Shown in pieces: positions 42,836-51,599 of a DNA stretch of 64,000 nt; the stretch's first letter is position 1; each line of letters opens with the position of its first letter. Under the pieces are notes generated by a model. That model searched no databases. It was given only the letters and a program-made list of their open reading frames with translations, and was not told where the DNA came from. The DNA is from Flavitalea plasmicola (GTDB lineage Bacteria > Bacteroidota > Bacteroidia > Chitinophagales > Chitinophagaceae): the NCBI RefSeq assembly GCF_030546645.1, contig NZ_JAUOTO010000002.1, positions 992,001 to 1,056,000 of the forward strand, in the 5' to 3' direction. A program made the translations under genes and the position numbers.

Positions 42836-44190
42836 TTCTTCATATTTAGTGTACCCGCATTTGCATGTATCTTTTCAATCGCGTTGACGATGTCGTCCAT
42901 ATCCGGCTTATCGGCCAGCAGCAGGGACTGATAGAACCATACAGCCTCTTCATTACAAAGCTTGTCATTCAGGGGACAATTGTTCCGATCGTTAAAAGCA
43001 TGCATGTCCAGTTCCGCCGCGGTATACATCTTCCTGTAGTTCTTCGACCCGAACGCGTTCTCCAGGTAGGGCATCTTGTTCAGCGGTGCATATCCTTCGC
43101 TGCAGGGAATGCCTTCCGCATTCAACGCTTTCAGGAAGTCAGCCCTGGGCAGCCCCTTAAAGCCTTCCTTGTCGTACCGGAACGGGAACAGGTGGAAAGC
43201 GGCCTTGGTAACATTGTCGTATAGCTTGTAGGGAATGACGCCGGGTATCTTGCTAAGCTTCCCCCTGAGATAAGCAGCATTCGCGTTTCTTTTCTCTGTC
43301 TCCCCTTGCAATCGTTTCAGCTGCCCCAGTCCGATGGCCGCCTGGTATTCCGTCAACCGCAGCTTGTTGCCGGCGATCAACGTACCCGCGTTCACCTGCC
43401 CGACGACAGAGCCATACGGGTTGCCATAATTGTGGTAGGAATAACATTTATCCATGAATTGCCCGTCGTTGCTGGTGATCGCCCCACCTTCCCCGATGGC
43501 CAGGTTCTTCGAATTCTGAAAGCTCCAGCAGCCTGCGTGGCCAAAGCTACCGACACGCCGGTGATCGATCTCTGCACCATGCGCCTGGCAGGCATCTTCG
43601 ATGACGACCAGGTCATGCTTTTTTGCGATCTCCATGATACGCACCATATCGGCGGGGAGCCCCAGGATATGCACGGGGATGATGGCCCTGGTCCGGGGGG
43701 TGATCTTTGCCTCTATTTTACCGGCATCTATCTGCCAGCTGGCCACATCGGTGTCGACAAAGACGGGCATGGCTCCCGTCGCAAGCACCGCTGCCACCGT
43801 AGCAATAAAAGTATAGGGGGGCACGATCACCTCATCACCGCCGCCGATGCCCATCTGCAGCAGGGAAGCGATAAGGGCATTGGTCCCATTCACCACCGTA
43901 AGGCTTCTCTTCGTCCCGATGTAGGCCGCCCACTCCTGCTCGAACTGAGTGACCAGGGACGCCCTGGACCAGATCCCGCTGCGCAGATCGTCGACGACTA
44001 TCTTCTCGTCCGTGTCCTTGTTCCAGATGGGCCAGGCCGGCCAGGGTTTTGTCCGCACGGGACTCCCCCCCAATATGGCAGGAGTCCGCCGGTCCGTGGC
44101 CGACAATATCGAAGGCGTAAGCAATGTCCCGGCAGCTACGATCCCGGTTGATTTGAGAAATGCTCTCCGGCTTTTATTTTTCATGTTCAT
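42832..44190 (-). CDS. Tat-exported DegT/DnrJ/EryC1-type PLP aminotransferase
   Basis: 452 residues. The start MNMKNKSRRAFLKSTGIVAA is a twin-arginine signal with RRAFLK. The mature enzyme has the DegT features: NGTNAL (101-106), the PLP-stacking region VIEDACQAHGA (D199), and the PLP lysine in WSFQNSKNLAIGEGG (K228). The family transfers amino groups to keto-sugars, normally in the cytoplasm during amino-sugar synthesis. Here it would be exported folded with its cofactor, in a catabolic locus, beside a Tat-exported Gfo/Idh/MocA enzyme. Transamination or deamination of amino-sugars in the periplasm is the natural hypothesis, but unproven. Confidence 0.88.
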   Translation of the reverse strand: MNMKNKSRRAFLKSTGIVAAGTLLTPSILSATDRRTPAILGGSPVRTKPWPAWPIWNKDTDEKIVVDDLRSGIWSRASLVTQFEQEWAAYIGTKRSLTVVNGTNALIASLLQMGIGGGDEVIVPPYTFIATVAAVLATGAMPVFVDTDVASWQIDAGKIEAKITPRTRAIIPVHILGLPADMVRIMEIAKKHDLVVIEDACQAHGAEIDHRRVGSFGHAGCWSFQNSKNLAIGEGGAITSNDGQFMDKCYSYHNYGNPYGSVVGQVNAGTLIAGNKLRLTEYQAAIGLGQLKRLQGETEKRNANAAYLRGKLSKIPGVIPYKLYDNVTKAAFHLFPFRYDKEGFKGLPRADFLKALNAEGIPCSEGYAPLNKMPYLENAFGSKNYRKMYTAAELDMHAFNDRNNCPLNDKLCNEEAVWFYQSLLLADKPDMDDIVNAIEKIHANAGTLNMKK

Positions 44191-44194
44191 GATT

Positions 44195-45253
44195 TTAGAT
44201 CTTAATATTCTTCTTCATCGCCGACCGCGCCTTCTCCAAGGTCGCTGCCAGGCTCACTGCCGCCCCGCCTTTCCGGCGGCTTTCATCGGCAGCCTCCATA
44301 AATGCATAGATCTCCAGCGTCTCGTCTTCGCTCACCGGCGATACGCCGGTCCCGAAAAAACGGATGATCTGCCGCAGCAACGCCTCATATCCCGAATACG
44401 GACCCACCCGCGCCACCCCTTTCTCGCCAAAGACGGTGCCGCCATACTCGTGCTGGCCGGTGCGGGTTCCCCGGAAAGTACCGATGCGCCCGTCATTCCA
44501 GACGCCCGTCACCACATCCGTGCTTTCGGTATAGATGCGGATCACATCCTTACATCCCTTTCCCATTACTGTGATCAACGTCTCGATACCATGGATACCA
44601 TACCAGAAAAAGTCCGGGTGATGCGGCTCCAGCGGCGCCGGGCTGAAAGCATCCGCCCCCAGCACCTTACCCACCGTCTTCCCTTCTGCGATGTCCTGCA
44701 TGCCCTTCATATAGCGCAACGACGAGGCCGAAAAGACAGGCACCTTGTATTTCTTTGCCGCTTCGAAGATGGCCACCGTCTCCGCCAGCGTGCCGGCAAC
44801 AGGTTTGTCGATGAACAATGTCTTACCCGCCCGCATGACGGTCAACGCCTGTTCCAGATGGGGGCGACCGTCATTGGTCTCCAGCAATATCACGTCCACT
44901 TTATCCAATAAGATCGCGATGGAATCCACGATCTCCACTCCCCTCTTCTTCACCTCTTCCGTATAAGAAGGGATCCTTTCCGTGCTGCTCTGGATGTCCC
45001 TGCTGCCCCACGGATAGGCAGCCACTATCCTGTATCCATTGTACTCCGGATCAGGCGCGTCCCCGTTCAACGCCTCTACGAACGCAGTGCTATGGGATGT
45101 GTCCAGGCCGATGATGCCCACCCGCTTGCCGGGCATGGGATTGTTTTGGATCTTTCGTACGATCATAGCAGCGGCAGAACCTGTCAGTCCAAGACCGATG
45201 CCTGCCATTGACGCTGACGTTATGAACTTTCTCCGACTAAAATGATGTCCCAT
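44195..45253 (-). CDS. Tat-exported Gfo/Idh/MocA-family oxidoreductase
   Basis: 352 residues. The N-terminus has a twin-arginine signal (FSRRKFITSASMAGIGLGLT). The dinucleotide fold starts at RVGIIGLDTSHSTAF, a variant in which the glycine loop reads GLDTSH, and includes TLFIDKPVAGT (the EKP-like motif). It lies 4 bases from the exported aminotransferase gene, recalling cytoplasmic oxidoreductase-aminotransferase pairs that make 3-amino-sugars (such as NtdC/NtdA). An exported pair could oxidise and (de)aminate a sugar in the periplasm. Confidence 0.85.
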   Translation of the reverse strand: MGHHFSRRKFITSASMAGIGLGLTGSAAAMIVRKIQNNPMPGKRVGIIGLDTSHSTAFVEALNGDAPDPEYNGYRIVAAYPWGSRDIQSSTERIPSYTEEVKKRGVEIVDSIAILLDKVDVILLETNDGRPHLEQALTVMRAGKTLFIDKPVAGTLAETVAIFEAAKKYKVPVFSASSLRYMKGMQDIAEGKTVGKVLGADAFSPAPLEPHHPDFFWYGIHGIETLITVMGKGCKDVIRIYTESTDVVTGVWNDGRIGTFRGTRTGQHEYGGTVFGEKGVARVGPYSGYEALLRQIIRFFGTGVSPVSEDETLEIYAFMEAADESRRKGGAAVSLAATLEKARSAMKKNIKI

Positions 45254-45267
45254 GGTCCTGTCGATTT

Positions 45268-47256
45268 TTAATATTGTGCTACTGCATATGTTTCGATCCC
45301 CGTAAGGTCTATCCGGATAACATTCTCTGCAAAAACAGGTCGCCGCGTATCCCCTATCTCAGGGCTTCTTACAGACAAGGCTCCGAAATGGATCCTGCTG
45401 TCGTCAAAAGCGTATTCCAGCATGTTATCCGTCATATCCGAATGAAAATCCTGCAGGATGGGCGTTCCTGAGCCCTCCTTCAAAGTAGGATGCGCCACGG
45501 CCACCAAACCCCTGTTCAAAAAATGAATGGCGGCGCCATCCTTATATTTTCTTATCCTCGCCGCCCATAGCCTGTTGCCGGATAGCTGTCTCAGCAAGGG
45601 TTTGAATCTACCATGCAGGATAAGGTCATTAAGCGGATCGGCGGTCGTGGCGGAGCGAATGATGGTTAGGTGTTTGTAGTGTTTTTCTTCCAGTTCCTCC
45701 GACAAAGCACGTCGTCTACGGAACCCCTTTTCATCGTGCGTACCGAAGGGCAAAGCCAGCCACACCGTTCCTCCCTTCGCAAGAAAGGACTGCAAGGCCC
45801 TGAACTGGCTGTCAGACACGCAAGCCACGCCATCTAGGATCAGGGGCGTATGCTCTTCGCTCAGGGCCTTGCTGTCGGAAAGCTCGTGGGACCTGACAAG
45901 GCGATAGCCGACATTATATGCAAGCAAGCGGAGCGACCAGGCCTTGACCCTGTCCCATTGTTCAAGCCCGTCTTCGTCCCGCCAGCCGTTTTCCCTGCAA
46001 TAGCTGCTGCTGACAAGCCTTACCTCTGCCACATCTTCCCCCTCCGTGTCCTTCAGGTCGCTGTTGCGCATGTCCCAATTATTGTAAGGCCGCATAATAT
46101 CCTCCACTTCCATGGCATCCGCCGGATCTTCTTCCAATCTTCCATACAATGTGCTGCTCCAGTTGGCCACTCCCCAGAATCGGCTTAGGCACCATCCAAG
46201 ATAGCCACCCTTTTCCCGGATCATATAGCTGATGGTGATAGCCGGCGCATTTCCCTTCTTCTGCGCGGCGTCCTTTTGGTACAGCGCTTCCGCATCCATG
46301 ATCATCCAATTGACCATCTTCATATTGATGCCTACATTCTCCAGCATGAAGAGGTCCAGGTAGGGCGCCATCTTCTCCAGGTTGAGGGCGATGGAATTCA
46401 AAACGATCGGGCCTGCATTGGAACAACAGGTCATCAGGGGCAGCTCGCCGATGGTGCTTTTGATCATTTTCAGATGATCAGCCACCGCATCCGCCTTCAT
46501 CCGCAACCAATCCCTGAAAGCGGGATTGTCATAATTTCCCCAGGCAGACCTGTCCTCCAGCGTGGTATCTCCCCAAAAGGACCGTTCGCCAAACGGAGGG
46601 ATCTCGTGCCCGTAGTCCTTTCTCAACCGCTCGCGGCAATACCTGCATCCACAGGTAGTAAAGCCGGCATAATCGCACATATCATCCACCTCTATCCCGT
46701 CAATAGGCACTTCCTTCATGAGCCTTTGCAGGTATTTCTTATGCATATCCAGAAAACCGGGGTTGTTGTGGCAGAACACGTCCAGCTCATAATAGTCCGC
46801 ATACCCTCTGCCGCCGTCACGAAGATCTACCTCGCAGAGATCGTTGAAATAATATCCTTCATATTGGGCCAGCGCGGCGGATGAAGCATCATGGAACAAC
46901 AGCACATGGTGCCGGTTGGTCCTCATCAGCTCCTTCAGCCTGTGATCCCCCCTGGGCCTTTCCACATGATTGCAGGAATAGTGCTCCATGAACTTTATAT
47001 CATATTGATGCAGCTCTTCGCAAACATTGGCAAAATAGCCGTGCAATTGCCCGAAATAATTCGAAAAGTCAAACCGGACGTGGAATCCGAAATTGATGGC
47101 CGTATCGATCCCCGCTTTCGAAAACCCCTCTGCCCTTCGCCGGATCTTGTCGACAATTTTTTTCTGCGGCCATTGAATATCTTCAAAGGTCGTCCACCAG
47201 CTGGCCGCACGCCGGGGTATAAAACCAGGTGGCCGGGTACTTTTCTCCATGATCAT
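45268..47256 (-). CDS. Predicted cytoplasmic glycoside-hydrolase-like protein, unassigned family
   Basis: 662 residues from the ATG at 47256, which overlaps the previous stop codon (ATGA). The N-terminal ~400 residues look like a barrel hydrolase: FEDIQWPQKK at the start, the DGIEVDDMCDYAG acidic strand, and a cysteine motif GCRYCRERLRKDYG seen in many unclassified GH42/alpha-amylase-like proteins. The C-terminal part (DGVACVSDSQFRALQSFLAK) resembles a beta-galactosidase trimerisation (GATase-like) domain. No signal peptide is present, so it would act on imported oligosaccharides. Substrate unknown. Confidence 0.65.
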   Translation of the reverse strand: MIMEKSTRPPGFIPRRAASWWTTFEDIQWPQKKIVDKIRRRAEGFSKAGIDTAINFGFHVRFDFSNYFGQLHGYFANVCEELHQYDIKFMEHYSCNHVERPRGDHRLKELMRTNRHHVLLFHDASSAALAQYEGYYFNDLCEVDLRDGGRGYADYYELDVFCHNNPGFLDMHKKYLQRLMKEVPIDGIEVDDMCDYAGFTTCGCRYCRERLRKDYGHEIPPFGERSFWGDTTLEDRSAWGNYDNPAFRDWLRMKADAVADHLKMIKSTIGELPLMTCCSNAGPIVLNSIALNLEKMAPYLDLFMLENVGINMKMVNWMIMDAEALYQKDAAQKKGNAPAITISYMIREKGGYLGWCLSRFWGVANWSSTLYGRLEEDPADAMEVEDIMRPYNNWDMRNSDLKDTEGEDVAEVRLVSSSYCRENGWRDEDGLEQWDRVKAWSLRLLAYNVGYRLVRSHELSDSKALSEEHTPLILDGVACVSDSQFRALQSFLAKGGTVWLALPFGTHDEKGFRRRRALSEELEEKHYKHLTIIRSATTADPLNDLILHGRFKPLLRQLSGNRLWAARIRKYKDGAAIHFLNRGLVAVAHPTLKEGSGTPILQDFHSDMTDNMLEYAFDDSRIHFGALSVRSPEIGDTRRPVFAENVIRIDLTGIETYAVAQY

Positions 47257-48677
47257 AAGATTTTTGTGTCGCCACCTTTTTCCATCGAAATGTCTATTGG
47301 CTGATTGCTTTTCCACGCGCCGGCGGTAAAATCAGGTACATCGATCGAGTTGCTGCGGTTGGCCACTGACCATACGCTCAAGGGGGCGACAGCGCTCCAA
47401 AGCGCCGCGTCATAGACATTCTGATCCAGGGGCAGTCCATTTCGCAGACAGTCGATGGTCCGCCAGTCCATGATAAAATCCATTCCGCCATGGTCGCCGA
47501 TGCCTTTCGCGGCCCCGCCGATCTTTTTGATCAGGGGCGGCATATACTTTTCTTCCAGCTCCTTGTATTCCGCCGCGCTCAGCCATTCATGTCCCCGGGC
47601 ATAACGCGCCGGTTCCGGGTATTTAAGACCCACGCCCTTCGTGCCGCTGACCAGCTGGATGCGGGAATAAGGCCGTGGAGAGGAAACGTCGAACTGCACC
47701 ATGATGGTCTTTCCATGCGCCGTGCGGATCATGCTGGTGTTCATCGTCCCATTGAAATGCCTCCCCACATACGGCTTATAGAAAGCATCGGTAGCGGCCA
47801 GCTTCTCCGCCAGCGGGCCCGTAATGAAATCGTTGGATGACATGGATACCACGTATTCCATTTTGTCACCCCGGTTGATATTCAGCAATTGGCACAATGG
47901 GCCCAATCCATGTGTCGGGTAAAGATTTCCCTTCCTTTTATATGCTTCTTCCAGCTCCCACATCTGGTAGAAATGTTCTTTCGAGAACATCAGCTCCTGT
48001 AAATTATGGATATATGCCCCCTCACAATGCACGATCTCGCCGAAGAATCCCTGCCTGGCCATATTAAGGGTCAGCATCTCCGACATATCGTAGCAACAGT
48101 TCTCCGTCATCATACAATGTTTCTTCGTCCGCTCAGACGCCTCCACCAGCTGCCAGGCCTCTGCAATGCTCTTAGCCGCGGGCACTTCCACGCAGACATG
48201 CTTACCATGGTTCATAGAGAAGACAGCGATAGGCGTATGCAGCGCCCAGGGCGTAAGAATATAAATGAGGTCCAGATCATCCCGCTCACAAAGTTTCTTC
48301 CATACTTCCGGTCCTCCGGAATAGAGCGCCGGATGATGGCCCGATGCTTCCACCAGCTTTTGTGCCAGCGCCACTCTTTCAGGCCGGAGATCGCACAAAG
48401 CTTTTATTTGCACCCCTTCGATCCTTGTCATCCGCTCTACCGCGCCGTATCCCCTGTTACCAATACCGACAAACCCTATCCTCACCGTCTCCAGCTTTGG
48501 TGCGGCATATCCGCTCATATTAAACCGCTGTTTGGGCGGCGCCTGCTCCGCCTGCTGCCTGATCTGGTCCAGTTCTTCCACGCTGCCCGCATAGGCAGGC
48601 AGGAAATGGGCGACAACTCCCAATCCCGTAAGACCCGACATCCTTAAGAAATCCCGACGGTTATTTTTCATATTCAT
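47253..48677 (-). CDS. Tat-exported GH109-like NAD-dependent glycosidase
   Basis: 474 residues from the ATG at 48677 (4-base overlap with the upstream stop). A twin-arginine signal (NNRRDFLRMSGLTGLGVVAH) is followed by the hallmark FNMSGYAAPKLETVRIGFVG with the NAD loop GIGNRG. The stretches TPWALHTPIA and VEVPAAKS are also typical. This is the GH109 pattern, known from alpha-N-acetylgalactosaminidases that use a redox-assisted elimination mechanism with bound NAD. It adds a HexNAc-directed activity to the cluster. GH109-like proteins with other specificities exist, so the substrate is not fixed. Confidence 0.85.
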   Translation of the reverse strand: MNMKNNRRDFLRMSGLTGLGVVAHFLPAYAGSVEELDQIRQQAEQAPPKQRFNMSGYAAPKLETVRIGFVGIGNRGYGAVERMTRIEGVQIKALCDLRPERVALAQKLVEASGHHPALYSGGPEVWKKLCERDDLDLIYILTPWALHTPIAVFSMNHGKHVCVEVPAAKSIAEAWQLVEASERTKKHCMMTENCCYDMSEMLTLNMARQGFFGEIVHCEGAYIHNLQELMFSKEHFYQMWELEEAYKRKGNLYPTHGLGPLCQLLNINRGDKMEYVVSMSSNDFITGPLAEKLAATDAFYKPYVGRHFNGTMNTSMIRTAHGKTIMVQFDVSSPRPYSRIQLVSGTKGVGLKYPEPARYARGHEWLSAAEYKELEEKYMPPLIKKIGGAAKGIGDHGGMDFIMDWRTIDCLRNGLPLDQNVYDAALWSAVAPLSVWSVANRSNSIDVPDFTAGAWKSNQPIDISMEKGGDTKIL

Positions 48678-49735
48678 AATAGACATTCTTCTAAAAATCT
48701 GGGTGTATATCCATTTTCCTGCGCCCATCGCACAGCCGTCAATATCCTCTCCCGGAAATCCGGCTGATAGTTGAAATAAAAAGGATAATAATACTGCTCA
48801 TGCACCAGCAAGTCCACATAGGGCGGCAATCCGCCACGCTGTCTGTAACCGTCCAGGTGCGGCCGGATATCAGCCAGGTCCGTTTTATCGATGACAATGC
48901 TGGTCCGGAAGAACACCAGGTCCTGCTTGATATCCTTCCAGACAAAACGCTTCTTCAAATGTCTTCTTACTTCGACGCCATGATAAAAGCTCACCGCCGG
49001 CAGGTCGTCATCCACATTGAAATAGCCCAGCAGCGCCTTGTATCCAAGGTCCTTCACCGCCCTGGCGCCCTCCACCGTCAGCTCACCCCAATGGATGGTC
49101 GTCACCGGCCCCATCACTTCCTCCCCGGCAAAACGCCGGATCTCCTTTATCACCAGCTCGCCATCTTCTTTCACTTTTTCATATCCTGCCGTCCTGTACG
49201 GCATGTCCGGGAATTCGCCCAATGCGTGAAAGCTCAGCCTTAACCAGCCGGCCTGGGCTTTCCACTCTTCTTTGAATTCATCGCTCAGCTGCGAAAGGTT
49301 GAAGCCATCCGTCTCGTAAAAAAGATTCAGATGGACTTTGGTGCCATAGGTGTCATGCACCTGCTTCAGAAAGGCCAGGTAGGAATTGTCGAAGATAGAC
49401 CGGTATTTTCCCGCATTGTTATAAATATCCCTTAAGAACCAGATGTTGTCATCGATGGACAGCCGGTATCCGCCGGCAAAATTCCGCAGCCGGTGGACCG
49501 TCAGAAAAATCCTTTCCCCCGTCGTTTCATTGCTCACCTCGATCTGATTCTCATATGCTGTCAGGACCGCCGGCGCTGCAAACACTCCCTTCCCATAGAT
49601 GGCCTTGACGCCTCCCACCCGGATCTCACTTCCCGGGTCGCTGGCCACGGTCACCTTAATGACAAGCCCGTCTCCCGACACCACGCCGTCCCTTTCATGT
49701 AGCATATCTCCATTTATCGGGCTAATTATTTCCAT
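48674..49735 (-). CDS. Putative NodB-like TIM-barrel protein of the glycan cluster
   Basis: 353 residues without signal peptide. The first 90 residues form a beta-sandwich-like domain (VVSGDGLVIKVTVAS). The rest begins YRLSIDDNIWFLRDI, whose paired aspartates recall motif 1 of NodB deacetylases. Later elements are LRLSFHALGEFPD, TTIHWGELTVEG and VDLLVHEQYYYPFY. I infer a divergent polysaccharide-deacetylase-type barrel, but the second histidine motif is not canonical, so the reaction is uncertain. It overlaps neighbours on both sides (10 and 4 bases), so it is integral to the operon. Confidence 0.55.
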   Translation of the reverse strand: MEIISPINGDMLHERDGVVSGDGLVIKVTVASDPGSEIRVGGVKAIYGKGVFAAPAVLTAYENQIEVSNETTGERIFLTVHRLRNFAGGYRLSIDDNIWFLRDIYNNAGKYRSIFDNSYLAFLKQVHDTYGTKVHLNLFYETDGFNLSQLSDEFKEEWKAQAGWLRLSFHALGEFPDMPYRTAGYEKVKEDGELVIKEIRRFAGEEVMGPVTTIHWGELTVEGARAVKDLGYKALLGYFNVDDDLPAVSFYHGVEVRRHLKKRFVWKDIKQDLVFFRTSIVIDKTDLADIRPHLDGYRQRGGLPPYVDLLVHEQYYYPFYFNYQPDFRERILTAVRWAQENGYTPRFLEECLL

Positions 49736-51597
49736 TCCTGTAAAGATTTAACAGGTTCCACTTTTGTGTCACCCGGCACTAAAAATACATTGAAAGCTCC
49801 TTTTCCGCCCGCAGGCAAATGGGTAATAAAACCAACGATCACCGTCCCTGCGTTCGGCGAGTCATAATCATGCGGCGGTGGATCCGAAACCCATGTCCGC
49901 ATTTCCACCGGCGCGGTTCCTTCCACTATTAAAGCCAGCTTCTTTCCCTGCCGGGTAAGCTCTGCACGGTGAGGACCGGTGATTTGCACCGATGCCGGCG
50001 TAAGCATGGACCACCGGACGGTGGCCGCCGTGTCTCCCGCGGCTATTTCGTCACGTACGACCACATAGCGGCCTTTACAAATAGCCGCGCCCCGGTCAGC
50101 ACGCGCCAATTGCCCTTCATACAAGGAGGATAGGGCCACCTTCGCCTCCATAAAAGTCGCATCGGCCGTGTACCCCTGCAGTTTCGCATGTCCTTTCACC
50201 CGCTGTTCCTGCCCGTTGACGGTGAGCGTATTATGCACCTGGTTGATGTAACGGAACACCTGCCAGCGCTGACCGCCCTGGCGGTCCTCCCATAGATCAA
50301 TATTTTTCGACTCCAGCGAATTGTAATCCTGGTAGCCGGCATCCATGGCCCATCGCACACCATTGGCTTCCATTACGAATGAACCGGCATCCATATGGCC
50401 ATGCGTGATCGAGGGCGAGCCTCCTTTTACGCCCAGGAAAATAGCGTTGGTGTCTGTCCAGGAGGTGCGCATCAGGGCGACAGGATTTCTGCCCGCACCG
50501 ACCCAGGTCCGGGACCGTGGGGGTGTGATGCCTTTGATATCTATGCCGCTGCCCCACAACAACACCAGCGGAAGGAACCGATACGAGAGCTGCGACTGCA
50601 ACGCAGCGCCTTTGATGAACCTGCGCTCCTGCCACAACAGCGACAGATCGCCGGACCTACGCGCAAACCAGTACATGGCCGGTTGCAAAGTGGCCCTGGC
50701 GCCCGCATCGGAATAATTGAACACCTGGCCCGAAGGTCCGATCATATGCTCCATATAAGCGGCGGACTTCATAAAGCCCGATTGGCCGCTGAGCCCGAAG
50801 TCATGCCCAAACATTTTCCGCAACCCATCCATGAACAGCACATTGTAGGTGCTGCCATATCCCCAGTAGCTGTAGCCTTCGGCATAAGCGCCATCCGGCT
50901 CATAGTCCTTCATGCTGATGACAATACTTTTAAGGCTCCGGTTGATCACCTGCTTAGCAAAGGCCGGGTCAGTGTCGTAAATGGCCATGGCGCCATAGCT
51001 GATACCGGTGTTGCACACCTGGTTCCAGTTGTTCGTGACGGAAAGCCATTTGCGGTAGGCATGGTAGCTCGTGTCATAAGAAGTGAGGATGCCCTTGTTA
51101 ATGATTGCGCCGCTTATTATCGCCCGGGAAGATGCCGGCAACTCATTATACAGCCAATCATATCCGATGGCGGCGGCCATCGTCAGCTCCACCACATCAA
51201 GATAATGGGAAGGGTTCCAGTCCTTAAAGCTACAGATGGCAAGCAGTTCTTTTTCCGCCTTTTCAAAATATTTTTTTTCACGGGTGACCCGCCAGGCATA
51301 GCTGAGGTAGAACACCCTGTATAAACACCAACGATTCGCGTCCAGCCGGATGCCTTCCATCACTCTTTCCGAAGAAGGAAGGGGCAGCAAGGAGTCGCAT
51401 TGACGAAGGATGGCCTGATGGATCTCCTTCCAGGTATTATCGGAACCAATGGCCGCGCGGATCCTTTGCTCATCTCCCATCGTCATCAACAGCCGGGGAT
51501 GCGGAGGGACAACGGGCAGAGTGTCTATGACGGTTCCCTGTCCCTGCAGTCGCAGGATGAACACGATCGAAAATACAAAGACACCGATCCTTTTCAT
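49726..51597 (-). CDS. Secreted heparinase II/III-like polysaccharide lyase
   Basis: 623 residues with a signal peptide (MKRIGVFVFSIVFILRLQGQ). The N-terminal half is an (alpha/alpha) toroid containing VTNNWNQVCNTGISYGAMA; the C-terminal half is a beta-sandwich with GHMDAGSFVMEANGVRWAMD, the hallmark of heparinase II/III-like lyases. Such enzymes cleave uronic-acid-containing polysaccharides by beta-elimination and leave an unsaturated uronyl end. That end is the substrate type for the GH105 domain of the next gene. The exact polymer is not determined. Confidence 0.85.
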   Translation of the reverse strand: MKRIGVFVFSIVFILRLQGQGTVIDTLPVVPPHPRLLMTMGDEQRIRAAIGSDNTWKEIHQAILRQCDSLLPLPSSERVMEGIRLDANRWCLYRVFYLSYAWRVTREKKYFEKAEKELLAICSFKDWNPSHYLDVVELTMAAAIGYDWLYNELPASSRAIISGAIINKGILTSYDTSYHAYRKWLSVTNNWNQVCNTGISYGAMAIYDTDPAFAKQVINRSLKSIVISMKDYEPDGAYAEGYSYWGYGSTYNVLFMDGLRKMFGHDFGLSGQSGFMKSAAYMEHMIGPSGQVFNYSDAGARATLQPAMYWFARRSGDLSLLWQERRFIKGAALQSQLSYRFLPLVLLWGSGIDIKGITPPRSRTWVGAGRNPVALMRTSWTDTNAIFLGVKGGSPSITHGHMDAGSFVMEANGVRWAMDAGYQDYNSLESKNIDLWEDRQGGQRWQVFRYINQVHNTLTVNGQEQRVKGHAKLQGYTADATFMEAKVALSSLYEGQLARADRGAAICKGRYVVVRDEIAAGDTAATVRWSMLTPASVQITGPHRAELTRQGKKLALIVEGTAPVEMRTWVSDPPPHDYDSPNAGTVIVGFITHLPAGGKGAFNVFLVPGDTKVEPVKSLQEWK

Positions 51598-51599
51598 AG

